In this document: positions 26,118 through 38,227 of the stretch, piece after piece
How the letters are laid out: every line of letters begins with the position of its first letter
How positions within the stretch are numbered: position 1 is the stretch's first letter
Notes under the pieces: model-generated
Database searches by the model: none
The model's input: the letters and a program-made list of their open reading frames with translations, nothing else
Told to the model about the DNA's origin: nothing
Program-made: the position numbers and the translations under genes
DNA from: Euonymus europaeus
Lineage: Eukaryota; Streptophyta; Magnoliopsida; Celastrales; Celastraceae
Direction: 5' to 3'
Length of the DNA: 64,000 nt
Assembly: GCA_963580455.1 (NCBI GenBank)
Contig: CAUZKV010000008.1
Span: forward strand, 1-64,000

Positions 26118-27674
26118 TACTTTTCGAGCTCTACGATCCTGGCATTTCGGATTTTGATTTCAGAACTCGTGGCTAGTAGGTCTCGTTTCACCTAGTTAGC
26201 CGCGAAATGTGGTTTCTTTACGTAAACGGTTTTATGAATATCCGTTGACTCCGAGTTCTGAATTTGGTGATTTTTAGCTTGATTACACACTACTTTTCGA
26301 GCTCTACAATCCTGGGGTTTCGGATTTTGATTGCAGAACTCGTGGCTAGTAGGTCTCGTTTCACCTAGTTAGCCGCGAAATATGGTTTCTTTACGTAAAC
26401 GGTTTTATGAATATCCGTTGACTCCGAGTTCTGAATTTGGTGATTTTTAGCTTGATTTCACACTACTTTTCGAGCTCTACGATCCTGGCGTTTCGGATAT
26501 TGATTTCAGAACTCGTGGCTAGTTGGTCTCGTTTCACCTATTTAGCCGCGAAATGTGGTTTCTTTACGTAAACGGTTTTACGAATATCCGTTGACTCCGA
26601 GTTCTGAATTTGGTGATTTTTAGCTTGATTTCACACTACTTTTCGAGCTCTACAATCCTGGCGTTTCGGATTTTGATTTCAGAACTCGTGGCTAGTAGGT
26701 CTCGTTTCACCTAGTTAGCCACGAAATGTGGTTTCTTTACGTAAACGGTTTTATGAATATCCGTTGACTCCGAGTTCTGAATTCGGTGATTTTTAGCTTG
26801 ATTTCACACTAATTTTCGAGCTCAACGATCCTGGCGTTTCGGATTTTGATGTCAGAACTCGTGGCTAGTTGGTCTCGTTTCACCTAGTTAGCCGCGAAAT
26901 GTGGTTTCTTTACGTAAACGGTTTTATGAATATCCGTTGACTCCGAGTTCTGAATTCGGTGATTTTTAGCTTGATTTCACACTACTTTTCGAGCTCTACA
27001 ATCCTGGCGTTTCGGATTTTGATTTCAGAACTCGTGGCTAGTTGGTCTCATTTCACCTAGTTAGCCGCGAAATGTGGTTTCTTTACGTAAACGGTTTTAT
27101 GAATATCCGTTGACTCCGAGTTCTAAATTCGGTGATTTTTAGCTTGATTTCACACTAATTTTCGAGCTCTACGATCCTGGCATTTCGGATTTTGATGTCA
27201 GAACTCGTGGCTAGTTGGTCTCGTTTCACCAAGTTAGCCGGGAAATGTGGTTTCTTTACGTAAACGGTTTTATGAATATCCGTTGACTCCGAGTTCTGAA
27301 TTCGGTGATTTTTAGCTTGATTTCACACTACTTTTCGAGCTCTACAATCCTGCTATTTCGGATTTTGATTTCAGAACTTGTGGCTAGTAGGTCTCGTTTC
27401 ACCTAGTTAGCCGCGAAATGTGGTTTCTTTACGTAAACGGTTTTATGAATATCCGTTGACTCCGAGTTCTGAATTCGGTGATTTTTAGCTTGATTTCACA
27501 CTAATTTTCGAACTCTACGATCCTGGAGTTTCGGATTTTGATTTCAGAACTCGTGGCTAGTTGGTCTCGTTTCACCTAGTTAGCCGTGAAATGTGGTTTC
27601 TTTACGTAAACGGTTTTATGAATATCCGTTGACTCCGAGTTCTGAATTCGGTGATTTTTAGCTTGATTTCACAC
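26118..27674 (+). repeat. Nine-monomer stretch combining two later-repeated modules
   Basis: m152-m155 (GTAGG/GAATTTGG; GATTGCAG; GATATTG with TTTTACGAATATCC; GCCACG) match the second half of the 7-mer HOR that follows at 27,675. m156-m160 (CTCAACGAT/GATGTC; a TAAATTCGG monomer; CCAAG with GCCGGG; CTGCTATTT; GAACTCTACG) match the series at 30,097-30,961. It appears to be an ancestral or exchanged arrangement in which these two modules lie side by side. The GATTGCAG marker at 26,331 and 28,407 is 12 monomers apart. Confidence 0.7.
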
Positions 27675-30096
27675 TACTTTTCGAGCTCTACAATCCTGGC
27701 GTTTCGGATTTTAATTTCAGAACTCGTGGTTAGTTGGTCTCGTTTCACCTAGATAGCCGCGAAATGTGGTTTCTTTACGTAAACGGTTTTATAAATATTC
27801 GTTGACTCCGAATTCTGAATTCGGTGATTTTTAGCTTGATTTCACACTAATTTTCGAGCTCTACGATCCTGGCGTTTCGGATTTTGATTTCAGAACTCGT
27901 GGCTAGTTGGTCTCGTTTCACCTAGTTAGCCGCGAAATGTGGTTTCTTTACGTAAACGGTTTTATGAATATCCGTTGACTCCGAGTTCTGAATTCGGTGA
28001 TTTTTAGCTTGATTTCACACTACTTTTCGAGCTCTACGATCCTGGCGTTTCGGATTTTGATTTCAGAACTCGTGGCTAGTTGGTCTCGTTTCACCTAGTT
28101 AGCCGCAAAATGTGGTTTCTTTACGTAAACGGTTTTATGAATATCCGTTGACTCCGAGTTCTGAATTCGGTGATTTTTAGCTTGATTACACACTACTTTT
28201 CGAGCTCTACGATCCTGGCATTTCGGATTTTGATTTCAGAACTCGTGGCTAGTAGGTCTCGTTTCACCTAGTTAGCCGCGAAATGTGGTTTCTTTACGTA
28301 AACGGTTTTATGAATATCCGTTGACTCCGAGTTCTGAATTTGGTGATTTTTAGCTTGATTACACACTACTTTTCGAGCTCTACAATCCTGGCGTTTCGGA
28401 TTTTGATTGCAGAACTCGTGGCTAGTAGGTCTCGTTTCACCTAGTTAGCCGCGAAATATGGTTTCTTTACGTAAACGGTTTTATGAATATCCGTTGACTC
28501 CGAGTTCTGAATTTGGTGATTTTTAGCTTGATTTCACACTACTTTTCGAGCTCTACGATCCTGGCGTTTCGGATATTGATTTCAGAACTCGTGGCTAGTT
28601 GGTCTCGTTTCACCTATTTAGCCGCGAAATGTGGTTTCTTTACGTAAACGGTTTTACGAATATCCGTTGACTCCGAGTTCTGAATTTGGTGATTTTTAGC
28701 TTGATTTCACACTACTTTTCGAGCTCTACAATCCTGGCGTTTCGGATTTTGATTTCAGAACTCGTGGCTAGTAGGTCTCGTTTCACCTAGTTAGCCACGA
28801 AATGTGGTTTCTTTACGTAAACGGTTTTATGAATATCCGTTGACTCCGAGTTCTGAATTCGGTGATTTTTAGCTTGATTTCACACTACTTTTCGAGCTCT
28901 ACAATCCTGGCGTTTCGGATTTTAATTTCAGAACTCGTGGTTAGTTGGTCTCGTTTCACCTAGATAGCCGCGAAATGTGGTTTCTTTACGTAAACGGTTT
29001 TATAAATATTCGTTGACTCCGAGTTCTGAATTCGGTGATTTTTAGCTTGATTTCACACTAATTTTCGAGCTCTACGATCCTGGCGTTTCGGATTTTGATT
29101 TCAGAACTCGTGGCTAGTTGGTCTCGTTTCACCTAGTTAGCCGCGAAATGTGGTTTCTTTACGTAAACGGTTTTATGAATATCCGTTGACTCCGAGTTCT
29201 GAATTCGGTGATTTTTAGCTTGATTTCACACTACTTTTCGAGCTCTACGATCCTGGCGTTTCGGATTTTGATTTCAGAACTCGTGGCTAGTTGGTCTCGT
29301 TTCACCTAGTTAGCCGCAAAATGTGGTTTCTTTACGTAAACGGTTTTATGAATATCCGTTGACTCCGAGTTCTGAATTCGGTGATTTTTAGCTTGATTAC
29401 ACACTACTTTTCGAGCTCTACGATCCTGGCATTTCGGATTTTTATTTCAGAACTCGTGGCTAGTAGGTCTCGTTTCACCTAGTTAGCCGCGAAATGTGGT
29501 TTCTTTACGTAAACGGTTTTATGAATATCCGTTGACTCCGAGTTCTGAATTTGGTGATTTTTAGCTTGATTACACACTACTTTTCGAGCTCTACAATCCT
29601 GGCGTTTCGGATTTTGATTGCAGAACTCGTGGCTAGTAGGTCTCGTTTCACCTAGTTAGCCGCGAAAAATGGTTTCTTTACGTAAACGGTTTTATGAATA
29701 TCCGTTGACTCCGAGTTCTGAATTTGGTGATTTTTAGCTTGATTTCACACTACTTTTCGAGCTCTACGATCCTGGCGTTTCGGATATTGATTTCAGAACT
29801 CGTGGCTAGTTGGTCTCGTTTCACCTATTTAGCCGCGAAATGTGGTTTCTTTACGTAAACGGTTTTACGAATATCCGTTGACTCCGAGTTCTGAATTTGG
29901 TGATTTTTATCTTGATTTCACACTACTTTTCGAGCTCTACAATCCTGGTGTTTCGGATTTTGATTTCAGAACTCGTGGCTAGTAGGTCTCGTTTCACCTA
30001 GTTAGCCACGAAATGTGGTTTCTTTACGTAAACGGTTTTATGAATATCCGTTGACTCCGAGTTCTGAATTCGGTGATTTTTAGCTTGATTTCACAC
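27675..30096 (+). repeat. 7-monomer HOR, two copies of 1,211 bp
   Basis: m161-m167 (27,675-28,885) and m168-m174 (28,886-30,096) share all seven marker monomers in order: TTTTAATTTC/GGTTAG/AGATAG/TATAAAT; plain TAATTTT; GCAAAATG/GATTACAC; GGCATTT/GTAGG/GAATTTGG; GATTGCAG; GATATTG/CCTATTTAG/TTTTACGAAT; GTAGG/GCCACG. Markers are spaced exactly 1,211 bp, for example GATTGCAG at 28,407 and 29,618. Differences include AAATATGG against AAAAATGG and GGCGTTT against GGTGTTT in the last two units. No 171-bp monomers are present. Confidence 0.85.
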
Positions 30097-33000
30097 TAAT
30101 TTTCGAGCTCAACGATCCTGGCGTTTCGGATTTTGATGTCAGAACTCGTGGCTAGTTCGTCTCGTTTCACCTAGTTAGCCGCGAAATGTGGTTTCTTTAC
30201 GTAAACAGTTTTATGAATATCCGTTGACTCCGAGTTCTGAATTCGGTGATTTTTAGCTTGATTTCACACTACTTTTCGAGCTCTACAATCCTGGAGTTTC
30301 GGATTTTGATTTCAGAACTCGTGGCTAGTTGGTCTCGTTTCACCTAGTTAGCCGTGAAATGTGGTTTCTTTACGTAAACGGTTTTATGAATATCCGTTGA
30401 CTCCGAGTTCTAAATTCGGTGATTTTTAGCTTGATTTCACACTAATTTTCGAGCTCTACGATCCTGGCATTTCGGATTTTAATGTCAGAACTCGTGGCTA
30501 GTTGGTCTCGTTTCACCAAGTTAGCCGGGAAATGTGGTTTCTTTATGTAAACGGTTTTATGAATATCCGTTGACTCCGAGTTCTGAATTCGGTGATTTTT
30601 AGCTTGATTTCACACTACTTTTCGAGCTCTACAATCCTGCTATTTCGGATTTTGATTTCAGAACTCGTGGCTAGTAGGTCTCGTTTCACCTAGTTAGCCG
30701 CGAAATGTGGTTTCTTTACATAAACGGTTTTATGAATATCCGTTGACTCCGAGTTCTGAATTCGGTGATTTTTAGCTTGATTTCACACTAATTTTCGAAC
30801 TCTACGATCTTGGCGTTTCGGATTTTGATTTCAGAACTCGTGGCTAGTTGGTCTCGTTTCACCTAGTTAGCCGTGAAATGTGGTTTCTTTACGTAAACGG
30901 TTTTATGAATATCCGTTGACTCCGAGTTCTGAATTCGGTGATTTTTAGCTTGATTTCACACTACTTTTCGAGCTCTACAATCCTGGCGTTTCGGATTTTG
31001 ATTTCAGAACTCGTGGCTAGTAGGTCTCGTTTCACCTAGTTAGCCGCGAAATGTGGTTTCTTTACGAAAACGGTTTTATGAATATCCGTTGACTCCGAGT
31101 TCTGAATTCGGTGATTTTTAGCTTGATTTCACACTAATTTTCGAGCTCTACGATCCTGGCGTTTCGGATTTTGATTTCAGAACTCGTGGCTAGTTGGTCT
31201 CGTTTCACCTAGTTGGCCGCGAAATGTGGTTTCTTGACGTAAACGGTTTTATGAATATCCGTTGACTCCGAGTTCTGAATTCGGTGATTTTTAGCTTGAT
31301 TTCACACTACTTTTCGAGCTCTACGATCCTGGAGTTTCGGATTTTGATTTCAGAACTCGTGGCTAGTTGGTCTCGTTTCAACTAGTTAGCCGCGAAATGT
31401 GGTTTCTTTACGTAAACGGTTTTATGAATATCCGTTGACTCCGAGTTCTGAATTCGGTGATTTTTAGCTTGATTTCACACTACTTTTCGAGCTCTACAAT
31501 CCTGGCATTTCGGATTTTGATTTCAGAACTCGTGGCTAGTTGGTCTCGTTTCACCTAGTTAGCCGCGAAATGTGGTTTCTTTACGTAAACGGTTTTATGA
31601 ATATCCGTTGACTCCGAGTTCTGAATTCGGTGATTTTTAGCTTGATTTCACACTACTTTTCGAGCTCTACAATCCTGCTATTTCGGATTTTGATTTCAGA
31701 ACTCGTGGCTAGTAGGTCTCGTTTCACCTAGTTAGCCGCGAAATGTGGTTTCTTTACGTAAACGGTTTTATGAATATCCGTTGACTCCGAGTTCTGAATT
31801 TGGTGATTTTTAGCTTGATTACACACTACTTTTCGAGCTCTACAATCCTGGCGTTTCGGATTTTGATTGCAGAACTCGTGGCTAGTAGGTCTCGTTTCAC
31901 CTAGTTAGCCGCGAAAAATGGTTTCTTTACGTAAACGGTTTTATGAATATCCGTTGACTCCGAGTTCTGAATTTGGTGATTTTTAGCTTGATTTCACACT
32001 ACTTTTCGAGCTCTACGATCCTGGCGTTTCGGATATTGATTTCAGAACTCGTGGCTAGTTGGTCTCGTTTCACCTATTTAGCCGCGAAATGTGGTTTCTT
32101 TACGTAAACGGTTTTACGAATATCCGTTGACTCCGAGTTCTGAATTTGGTGATTTTTATCTTGATTTCACACTACTTTTCGAGCTCTACAATCCTGGTGT
32201 TTCGGATTTTGATTTCAGAACTCGTGGCTAGTAGGTCTCGTTTCACCTAGTTAGCCACGAAATGTGGTTTCTTTACGTAAACGGTTTTATGAATATCCGT
32301 TGACTCCGAGTTCTGAATTCGGTGATTTTTAGCTTGATTTCACACTAATTTTCGAGCTCAACGATCCTGGCGTTTCGGATTTTGATGTCAGAACTCGTGG
32401 CTAGTTCGTCTCGTTTCACCTAGTTAGCCGCGAAATGTGGTTTCTTTACGTAAACAGTTTTATGAATATCCGTTGACTCCGAGTTCTGAATTCGGTGATT
32501 TTTAGCTTGATTTCACACTACTTTTCGAGCTCTACAATCCTGGAGTTTCGGATTTTGATTTCAGAACTCGTGGCTAGTTGGTCTCGTTTCACCTAGTTAG
32601 CCGTGAAATGTGGTTTCTTTACGTAAACGGTTTTATGAATATCCGTTGACTCCGAGTTCTAAATTCGGTGATTTTTAGCTTGATTTCACACTAATTTTCG
32701 AGCTCTACGATCCTGTCATTTCGGATTTTAATGTCAGAACTCGTGGCTAGTTGGTCTCGTTTCACCAAGTTAGCCGGGAAATGTGGTTTCTTTATGTAAA
32801 CGGTTTTATGAATATCCGTTGACTCCGAGTTCTGAATTCGGTGATTTTTAGCTTGATTTCACACTACTTTTCGAGCTCTACAATCCTGCTATTTCGGATT
32901 TTGATTTCAGAACTCGTGGCTAGTTGGTCTCGTTTCACCTAGTTAGCCGTGAAATGTGGTTTCTTTACGTAAACGGTTTTATGAATATCCGTTGACTCCG

Positions 33001-34940
33001 AGTTCTGAATTCGGTGATTTTTAGCTTGATTTCACACTACTTTTCGAGCTCTACAATCCTGGCGTTTCGGATTTTGATTTCAGAACTCGTGGCTAGTTGG
33101 TCTCGTTTCACCTAGTTGGCCGCGAAATGTGGTTTCTTGACGTAAACGGTTTTATGAATATCCGTTGACTCCGAGTTCTGAATTCGGTGATTTTTAGCTT
33201 GATTTCACACTACTTTTCGAGCTCTACGATCCTGGAGTTTCGGATTTTGATTTCAGAACTCGTGGCTAGTTGGTCTCGTTTCACCTAGTTAGCCGCGAAA
33301 TGTGGTTTCTTTACGTAAACGGTTTTATGAATATCCGTTGACTCCGAGTTCTGAATTCGGTGATTTTTAGCTTGATTTCACACTACTTTTCGAGCTCTAC
33401 AATCCTGGCATTTCGGATTTTGATTTCAGAACTCGTGGCTAGTTGGTCTCGTTTCACCTAGTTAGCCGCGAAATGTGGTTTCTTTACGTAAACAGTTTTA
33501 TGAATATCCGTTGACTCCGAGTTCTGAATTCGGTGATTTTTAGCTTGATTTCACACTACTTTTCGAGCTCTACAATCCTGCTATTTCGGATTTTGATTTC
33601 AGAACTCGTGGCTAGTAGGTCTCGTTTCACCTAGTTAGCCGCGAAATGTGGTTTCTTTACGTAAACGGTTTTATGAATATCCGTTGACTCCGAGTTCTGA
33701 ATTCGGTGATTTTTAGCTTGATTTCACACTAATTTTCGAACTCTACGATCCTGGCGTTTCGGATTTTGATTTCAGAACTCGTGGCTAGTTGGTCTCGTTT
33801 CACCTAGTTAGCCGTGAAATGTGGTTTCTTTACGTAAACGGTTTTATGAATATCCGTTGACTCCGAGTTCTGAATTCGGTGATTTTTAGCTTGATTTCAC
33901 ACTACTTTTCGAGCTCTACAATCCTGGCGTTTCGGATTTTGATTTCAGAACTCGTGGCTAGTAGGTCTCGTTTCACCTAGTTAGCCGCGAAATGTGGTTT
34001 CTTTACGAAAACGGTTTTATGAATATCCGTTGACTCCGAGTTCTGAATTCGGTGATTTTTAGCTTGATTTCACACTAATTTTCGAGCTCTACGATCCTGG
34101 CGTTTCGGATTTTGATTTCAGAACTCGTGGCTAGTTGGTCTCGTTTCACCTAGTTGGCCGCGAAATGTGGTTTCTTGACGTAAACGGTTTTATGAATATC
34201 CGTTGACTCCGAGTTCTGAATTCGGTGATTTTTAGCTTGATTTCACACTACTTTTCGAGCTCTACAATCCTGGCTTTTCGGATTTTGATTTCAGAACTCG
34301 TGGCTAGTAGGTCTCGTTTCACCTAGTTAGTCGCGAAATGTGGTTTCTTTACGTAAACGGTTTTATGAATATCCGTTGACTCCGAGTTCTGAATTCGGTG
34401 ATTTTTAGCTTGATTTCACACTACTTTTCGAGCTCTACGATCCTGGAGTTTCGGATTTTGATTTCAGAACTCGTGGCTAGTTGGTCTCGTTTCACCTAGT
34501 TAGCCGCGAAATGTGGTTTCTTTACGTAAACGGTTTTATGAATATCCGTTGACTCCGAGTTCTGAATTCGGTAATTTTTAGCTTGATTTCACACTACTTT
34601 TCGAGCTCTACAATCCTGGCGTTTCGGATTTTGATTTCAGAACTCGTGGCTAGTTGGTCTCGTTTCACCTAGTTAGCCGCGAAATGTGGTTTCTTTACGT
34701 AAACGGTTTTATGAATATCCGTTGACTCCGAGTTCTGAATTCGGTGATTTTTAGCTTGATTTCACACTAATTTTCGAGCTCTACGATCCTGGCATTTCGG
34801 ATTTTGATTTCAGAACTCGTGGCTAGTTGGTATCGTTTTACCTAGTTAGCCACGAAATGTGGTTTCTTTACGTAAACGGTTTTATCAATATCCGTTGACT
34901 CCGAGTTCTGAATTTGGTGATTTTTAGCTTGATTTCACAC
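30097..34940 (+). repeat. Shuffled mosaic of duplicated 4- to 6-monomer segments
   Basis: Two overlapping sets of repeats explain this stretch. m172-m177 (29,578-30,615) recur as m185-m190 (31,827-32,864): GATTGCAG/AAAAATGG, TTTTTATCTTG, CTAGTTCGTCTCG at 30,151 and 32,400, and GCCGGG at 30,525 and 32,774, all 2,249 bp (13 monomers) apart. m178-m181 (30,616-31,307) recur as m195-m198 (33,557-34,248): CTGCTATTT, GAACTCTACG, TACGAAAACGG, and TTGGCCG with TTCTTGACG, 2,941 bp (17 monomers) apart. A third TTCTTGACG monomer is at 33,134. The order suggests repeated unequal exchange rather than one clean tandem event. The last monomers (34,595-34,940) carry private variants such as TTATCAAT and CTCCTAG. 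Confidence 0.7.
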
Positions 34941-35113
34941 TACTTTTCGAGCTCTACGATTCTGGCCTTTCGTATTTTGATTTCAGAACTCGTGGCTAGT
35001 TGGTCTCGTTACACCTAGTTAGCCGCGAAATGTGGTTTCTTTACGTAAACGGTTTTATGAATATCCGTTGACTCCTAGTTCTAAATTCGGTGATTTTTAG
35101 CTTGATTTCACAC

Positions 35114-37362
35114 TAATTTTCGAGCTCTACGATCCTGGCATTTCGGATTTTGATGTCAGAACTCGTGGCTAGTTGGTCTCGTTTCACCTAGTTAGCCGCG
35201 AAATGTGGTTTCTTTACGTAAACGGTTTTATGAATATCCGTTGACTCCGAGTTCTGAATTCGGTTATTTTTAGCTTGATTTCACACTACTTTTCGAGCTC
35301 TACAATCCTGCCGTTTCGGATTTTGATTTCAGAACTCGTGGCTAGTAGGTCTCGTTTCACCTAGTTAGCCGCGAAATGTGGTTTCTTTACGTAAACGGTT
35401 TTATGAATATCCGTTGACTCCGAGTTCTGAATTCGGTGATTTTTAGCTTGATTTCACACTAATTTTCGAGCTCTACGATCCTGGAGTTTCGGATTTTGAT
35501 TTCAGAACTCGTGGCTAGTTGGTCTCGTTTCACCTAGTTAACCGCGAAATGTGGTTTCTTTACGTAAAAGGTTTTATGAATATCTGTTGACTCCGAGTTC
35601 TGAATTCGGTGATTTTTAGCTTGATTTCACACTAGTTTTCGAGCTCTATAATCCTGGCGTTTCGGATTTTGATTTCAGAACTCGTGGCTAGTAGGTCTCG
35701 TTTCACCTAGTTAGCCGCAAAATGTGGTTTCTTTACGTAAACGGTTTTATGAATATCCGTTGACTCCGAGTTCTGAATTCGGTGATTTTTAGCTTGATTT
35801 CACACTACTTTTCGAGCTCTACGATCCTGGAGTTTCGGATTTTGATTTCAGAACTCGTGGCTAGTTGGTCTCGTTTCACCTAGTTAGCCGCGAAATGTGG
35901 TTTCTTTACGTAAACGGTTTTATGAATATCCGTTGACTCCGAGTTCTGAATTCGGTGATTTTTAGCTTGATTTCACACTACTTTTCGAGCTCTACAATCC
36001 TGGCGTTTCGGATTTTGATTTCAGAAGTCGTGGCTAGTTGGTCTCGTTTCATCTAGTTAGCCGCGAAATGTGGTTTTTTTACGTAAACGATTTTATGAAT
36101 ATCCGTTGACTCCGAGTTCTGAATTCGGTGATTTTTAGCTTGATTTCACACTAATTTTCGAGCTCTACGATCCTGGCGTTTCGGATTTTGATTTCAGAAC
36201 TCGTGGCTAGTTGGTCTCGTTTCACCTAGTTAGCCGCGAAATGTGGTTTCTTTACGTAAACGGTTTTATAAATATCTGTTGACTCCGAGTTCTGAATTCG
36301 GTGATTTTTAGCTTGATTTCACACTAATTTTCGAGCTCTACGATCCTGGCAATTCGGATTTTGATTTCAGAACTCGTGGCTAGTTGGTCTCGTTTCACCT
36401 AGTTAGCCGCGAAATGTGGTTTCTTTGCGTAAACGGTTTTATGAATATCCGTTGACTCCGAGTTCTGAATTCGGTGATTTTTAGCTTGATTTCACACTAC
36501 TTTTTGAGCTCTCCAATCCTGGCGTTTCGGATTTTGATTTCAGAACTCGTGGCTGGTAGGTCTCGTTTCACCTAGTTAGCCGCGAAATGTGGTTTCTTTA
36601 CGTAAACGGTTTTATGAATATCCGTTGACTCCGAGTTCTGAATTCGGTGATTTTTAGCTTGATTTCACACTACTTTTCGAGCTCTTCGATCCTGGCTTTA
36701 CGGATTTTGATTTCGGAACTCGTGGCTAGTTGGTCTCGTTTCACCTAGTTAGCCGCGAAATGTGGTTTCTTTACGTAAACGGTTTTATGAATATCCGTTG
36801 ACTCTGAGTTCTGAATTCGGTGATTTTTAGCTTGATTTCACACTACTTTTCGAGCTCTACAATCCTGGCATTTCGGATTTTGATTTTAGAACTCGTGGCT
36901 AGTAGGTCTTGTTTCACCTAGTTAGCCGCGAAACGTGGTTTCTTTACGTAAACGGTTTTATGAATATCCGTTGACTCCGAGTTCTGAATTCGGTGATTTT
37001 TAGCTTGATTTCACACTACTTTTCGAGCTCTACGATCCTGGCATTTCGGATTTTGATTTCAGAACTCGTGGCTAGTTGGTCTCGTTTCACCTATTTAGCC
37101 GCGAAATGTGGTTTCTTTACGTAAACGGTTTTATGAATATCCGTTGACTCCGAGTTCTGAATTCGGTGATTTTTAGCTTGATTTCACACTACTTTTCGAG
37201 CTCTACAATCCTGGCGTTTCGGATTTTGATTTCAGAACTCGTGGCTAGTAGGTCTCGTTTCACCTAGTTAGCCACGAAATGTGGTTTCTTTACGTAAACG
37301 GTTTTATGAATATCCGTTGACTCCGAGTTCTGAATTCGGTGATTTTTAGCTTGATTTCACAC
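35114..37362 (+). repeat. 13-monomer segment, copy 1 (2,249 bp)
   Basis: m204-m216 carry an ordered set of markers: GATGTC with TTCGGTTATTT (35,261), TAGTTTTCGAGCTCTATAATCC (35,634), GGTTTTTTTACG with CGATTTTATG, TATAAATATCTG, GGCAATTCGG, CTTTGCGTAAAC, TACTTTTTGAGC with GGCTGGTAGG, GCTCTTCGATCC with GGCTTTACGG (36,681), GATTTTAGAAC with GAAACGTGG, CCTATTTAG and GCCACG. The same order recurs 3,114 bp further right (38,228 onward) in an expanded form, so this is the simpler, probably more ancestral version. Confidence 0.8.
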
Positions 37363-38227
37363 TACTTTTCGAGCTCTACAATCCTGGCGTTTCGGATTTT
37401 TATTTCAGAACTCGTGGCTAGTTGGTCTCGTTTCACCTAGTTAGCCGCGAAATTAGGTTTCTTTACGGAAACGGTTTTATGAATATCCGTTGACTCCGAG
37501 TTCTGAATTCGGTGATTTTAAGCTTGATTTCAAACTAATTTTCGAGCTCTACGATCCTGGGGTTTTGGATTTTGATTTCAGAACTCGTGGCTAGTTGGTC
37601 TCGTTTCACCTAGTTAGCCGCGAAATGTGGTTTCTTTACGTAAACGGTTTTATTAATATCCGTTGACTCCGAGTTCTGAATTCGGTGATTTTTAGCTTGA
37701 TTTCACAATACTTTTCGAGCTCTACAATCCTGGCGTTTCGGATTTTGATTTCAGAACTCGTGGCTAGTAGGTCTCGTTTCACCTAGTTAGCCGCGAAATT
37801 TGGTTTCTTTACGTAAACGGTTTTATGAATATCCGTTGACTCCGAGTTCTGAATTTGGTGTTTTTTAGCTTGATTTCACACTAATTTTCGAGCTCTACGA
37901 TCCTGGAGTTTCGGATTTTGATTTTAGAACTCGTGGCTAGTTGGTCTCGTTTCACCTAGTTAGCCGCGAAATGTGGTTTCTTTACGTAAACGGTTTTATG
38001 AATATCCGTTGACTCCGAGTTCTGAATTCGGTGATTTTTAGCTTGATTTCACACTACTTTTCGAGCTCTACAATCCTGGCGTTTCGGATTTTTATTTCAG
38101 AACTCGTGGCTGGTTGGTCTCGTTTCAACTAGTTAGCCGCGAAATGTGGTTTCTTTACGTAAACGGTTTTATGAATATCCGTTGACTCCGAGTTCTAAAT
38201 TCGGTGATTTTTAGCTTGATTTCACAC
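37363..38227 (+). repeat. Five marker monomers found once on the plus strand, with a mirrored counterpart on the minus strand
   Basis: m217-m221 carry rare variants: TTTTAAGCTTGATTTCAAAC, GGGGTTTTGG, TTATTAATATCC, CACAATACTTTTC, GCGAAATTTGG, GGTGTTTTTTAGC, and GGCTGGTTGGTC with TTCAACTAG. The reverse complements of these, in reverse order, occur at 59,553-60,590 on the minus side (GTTTGAAATC, CCAAAAC, GGATATTAATA, GTATTGTG, CCAAATTTCG, AAAAAACACC, ACCAACCAGCC, CTAGTTGAAAC). The agreement of at least seven private variants in order is the clearest single link between the two arms. Confidence 0.85.
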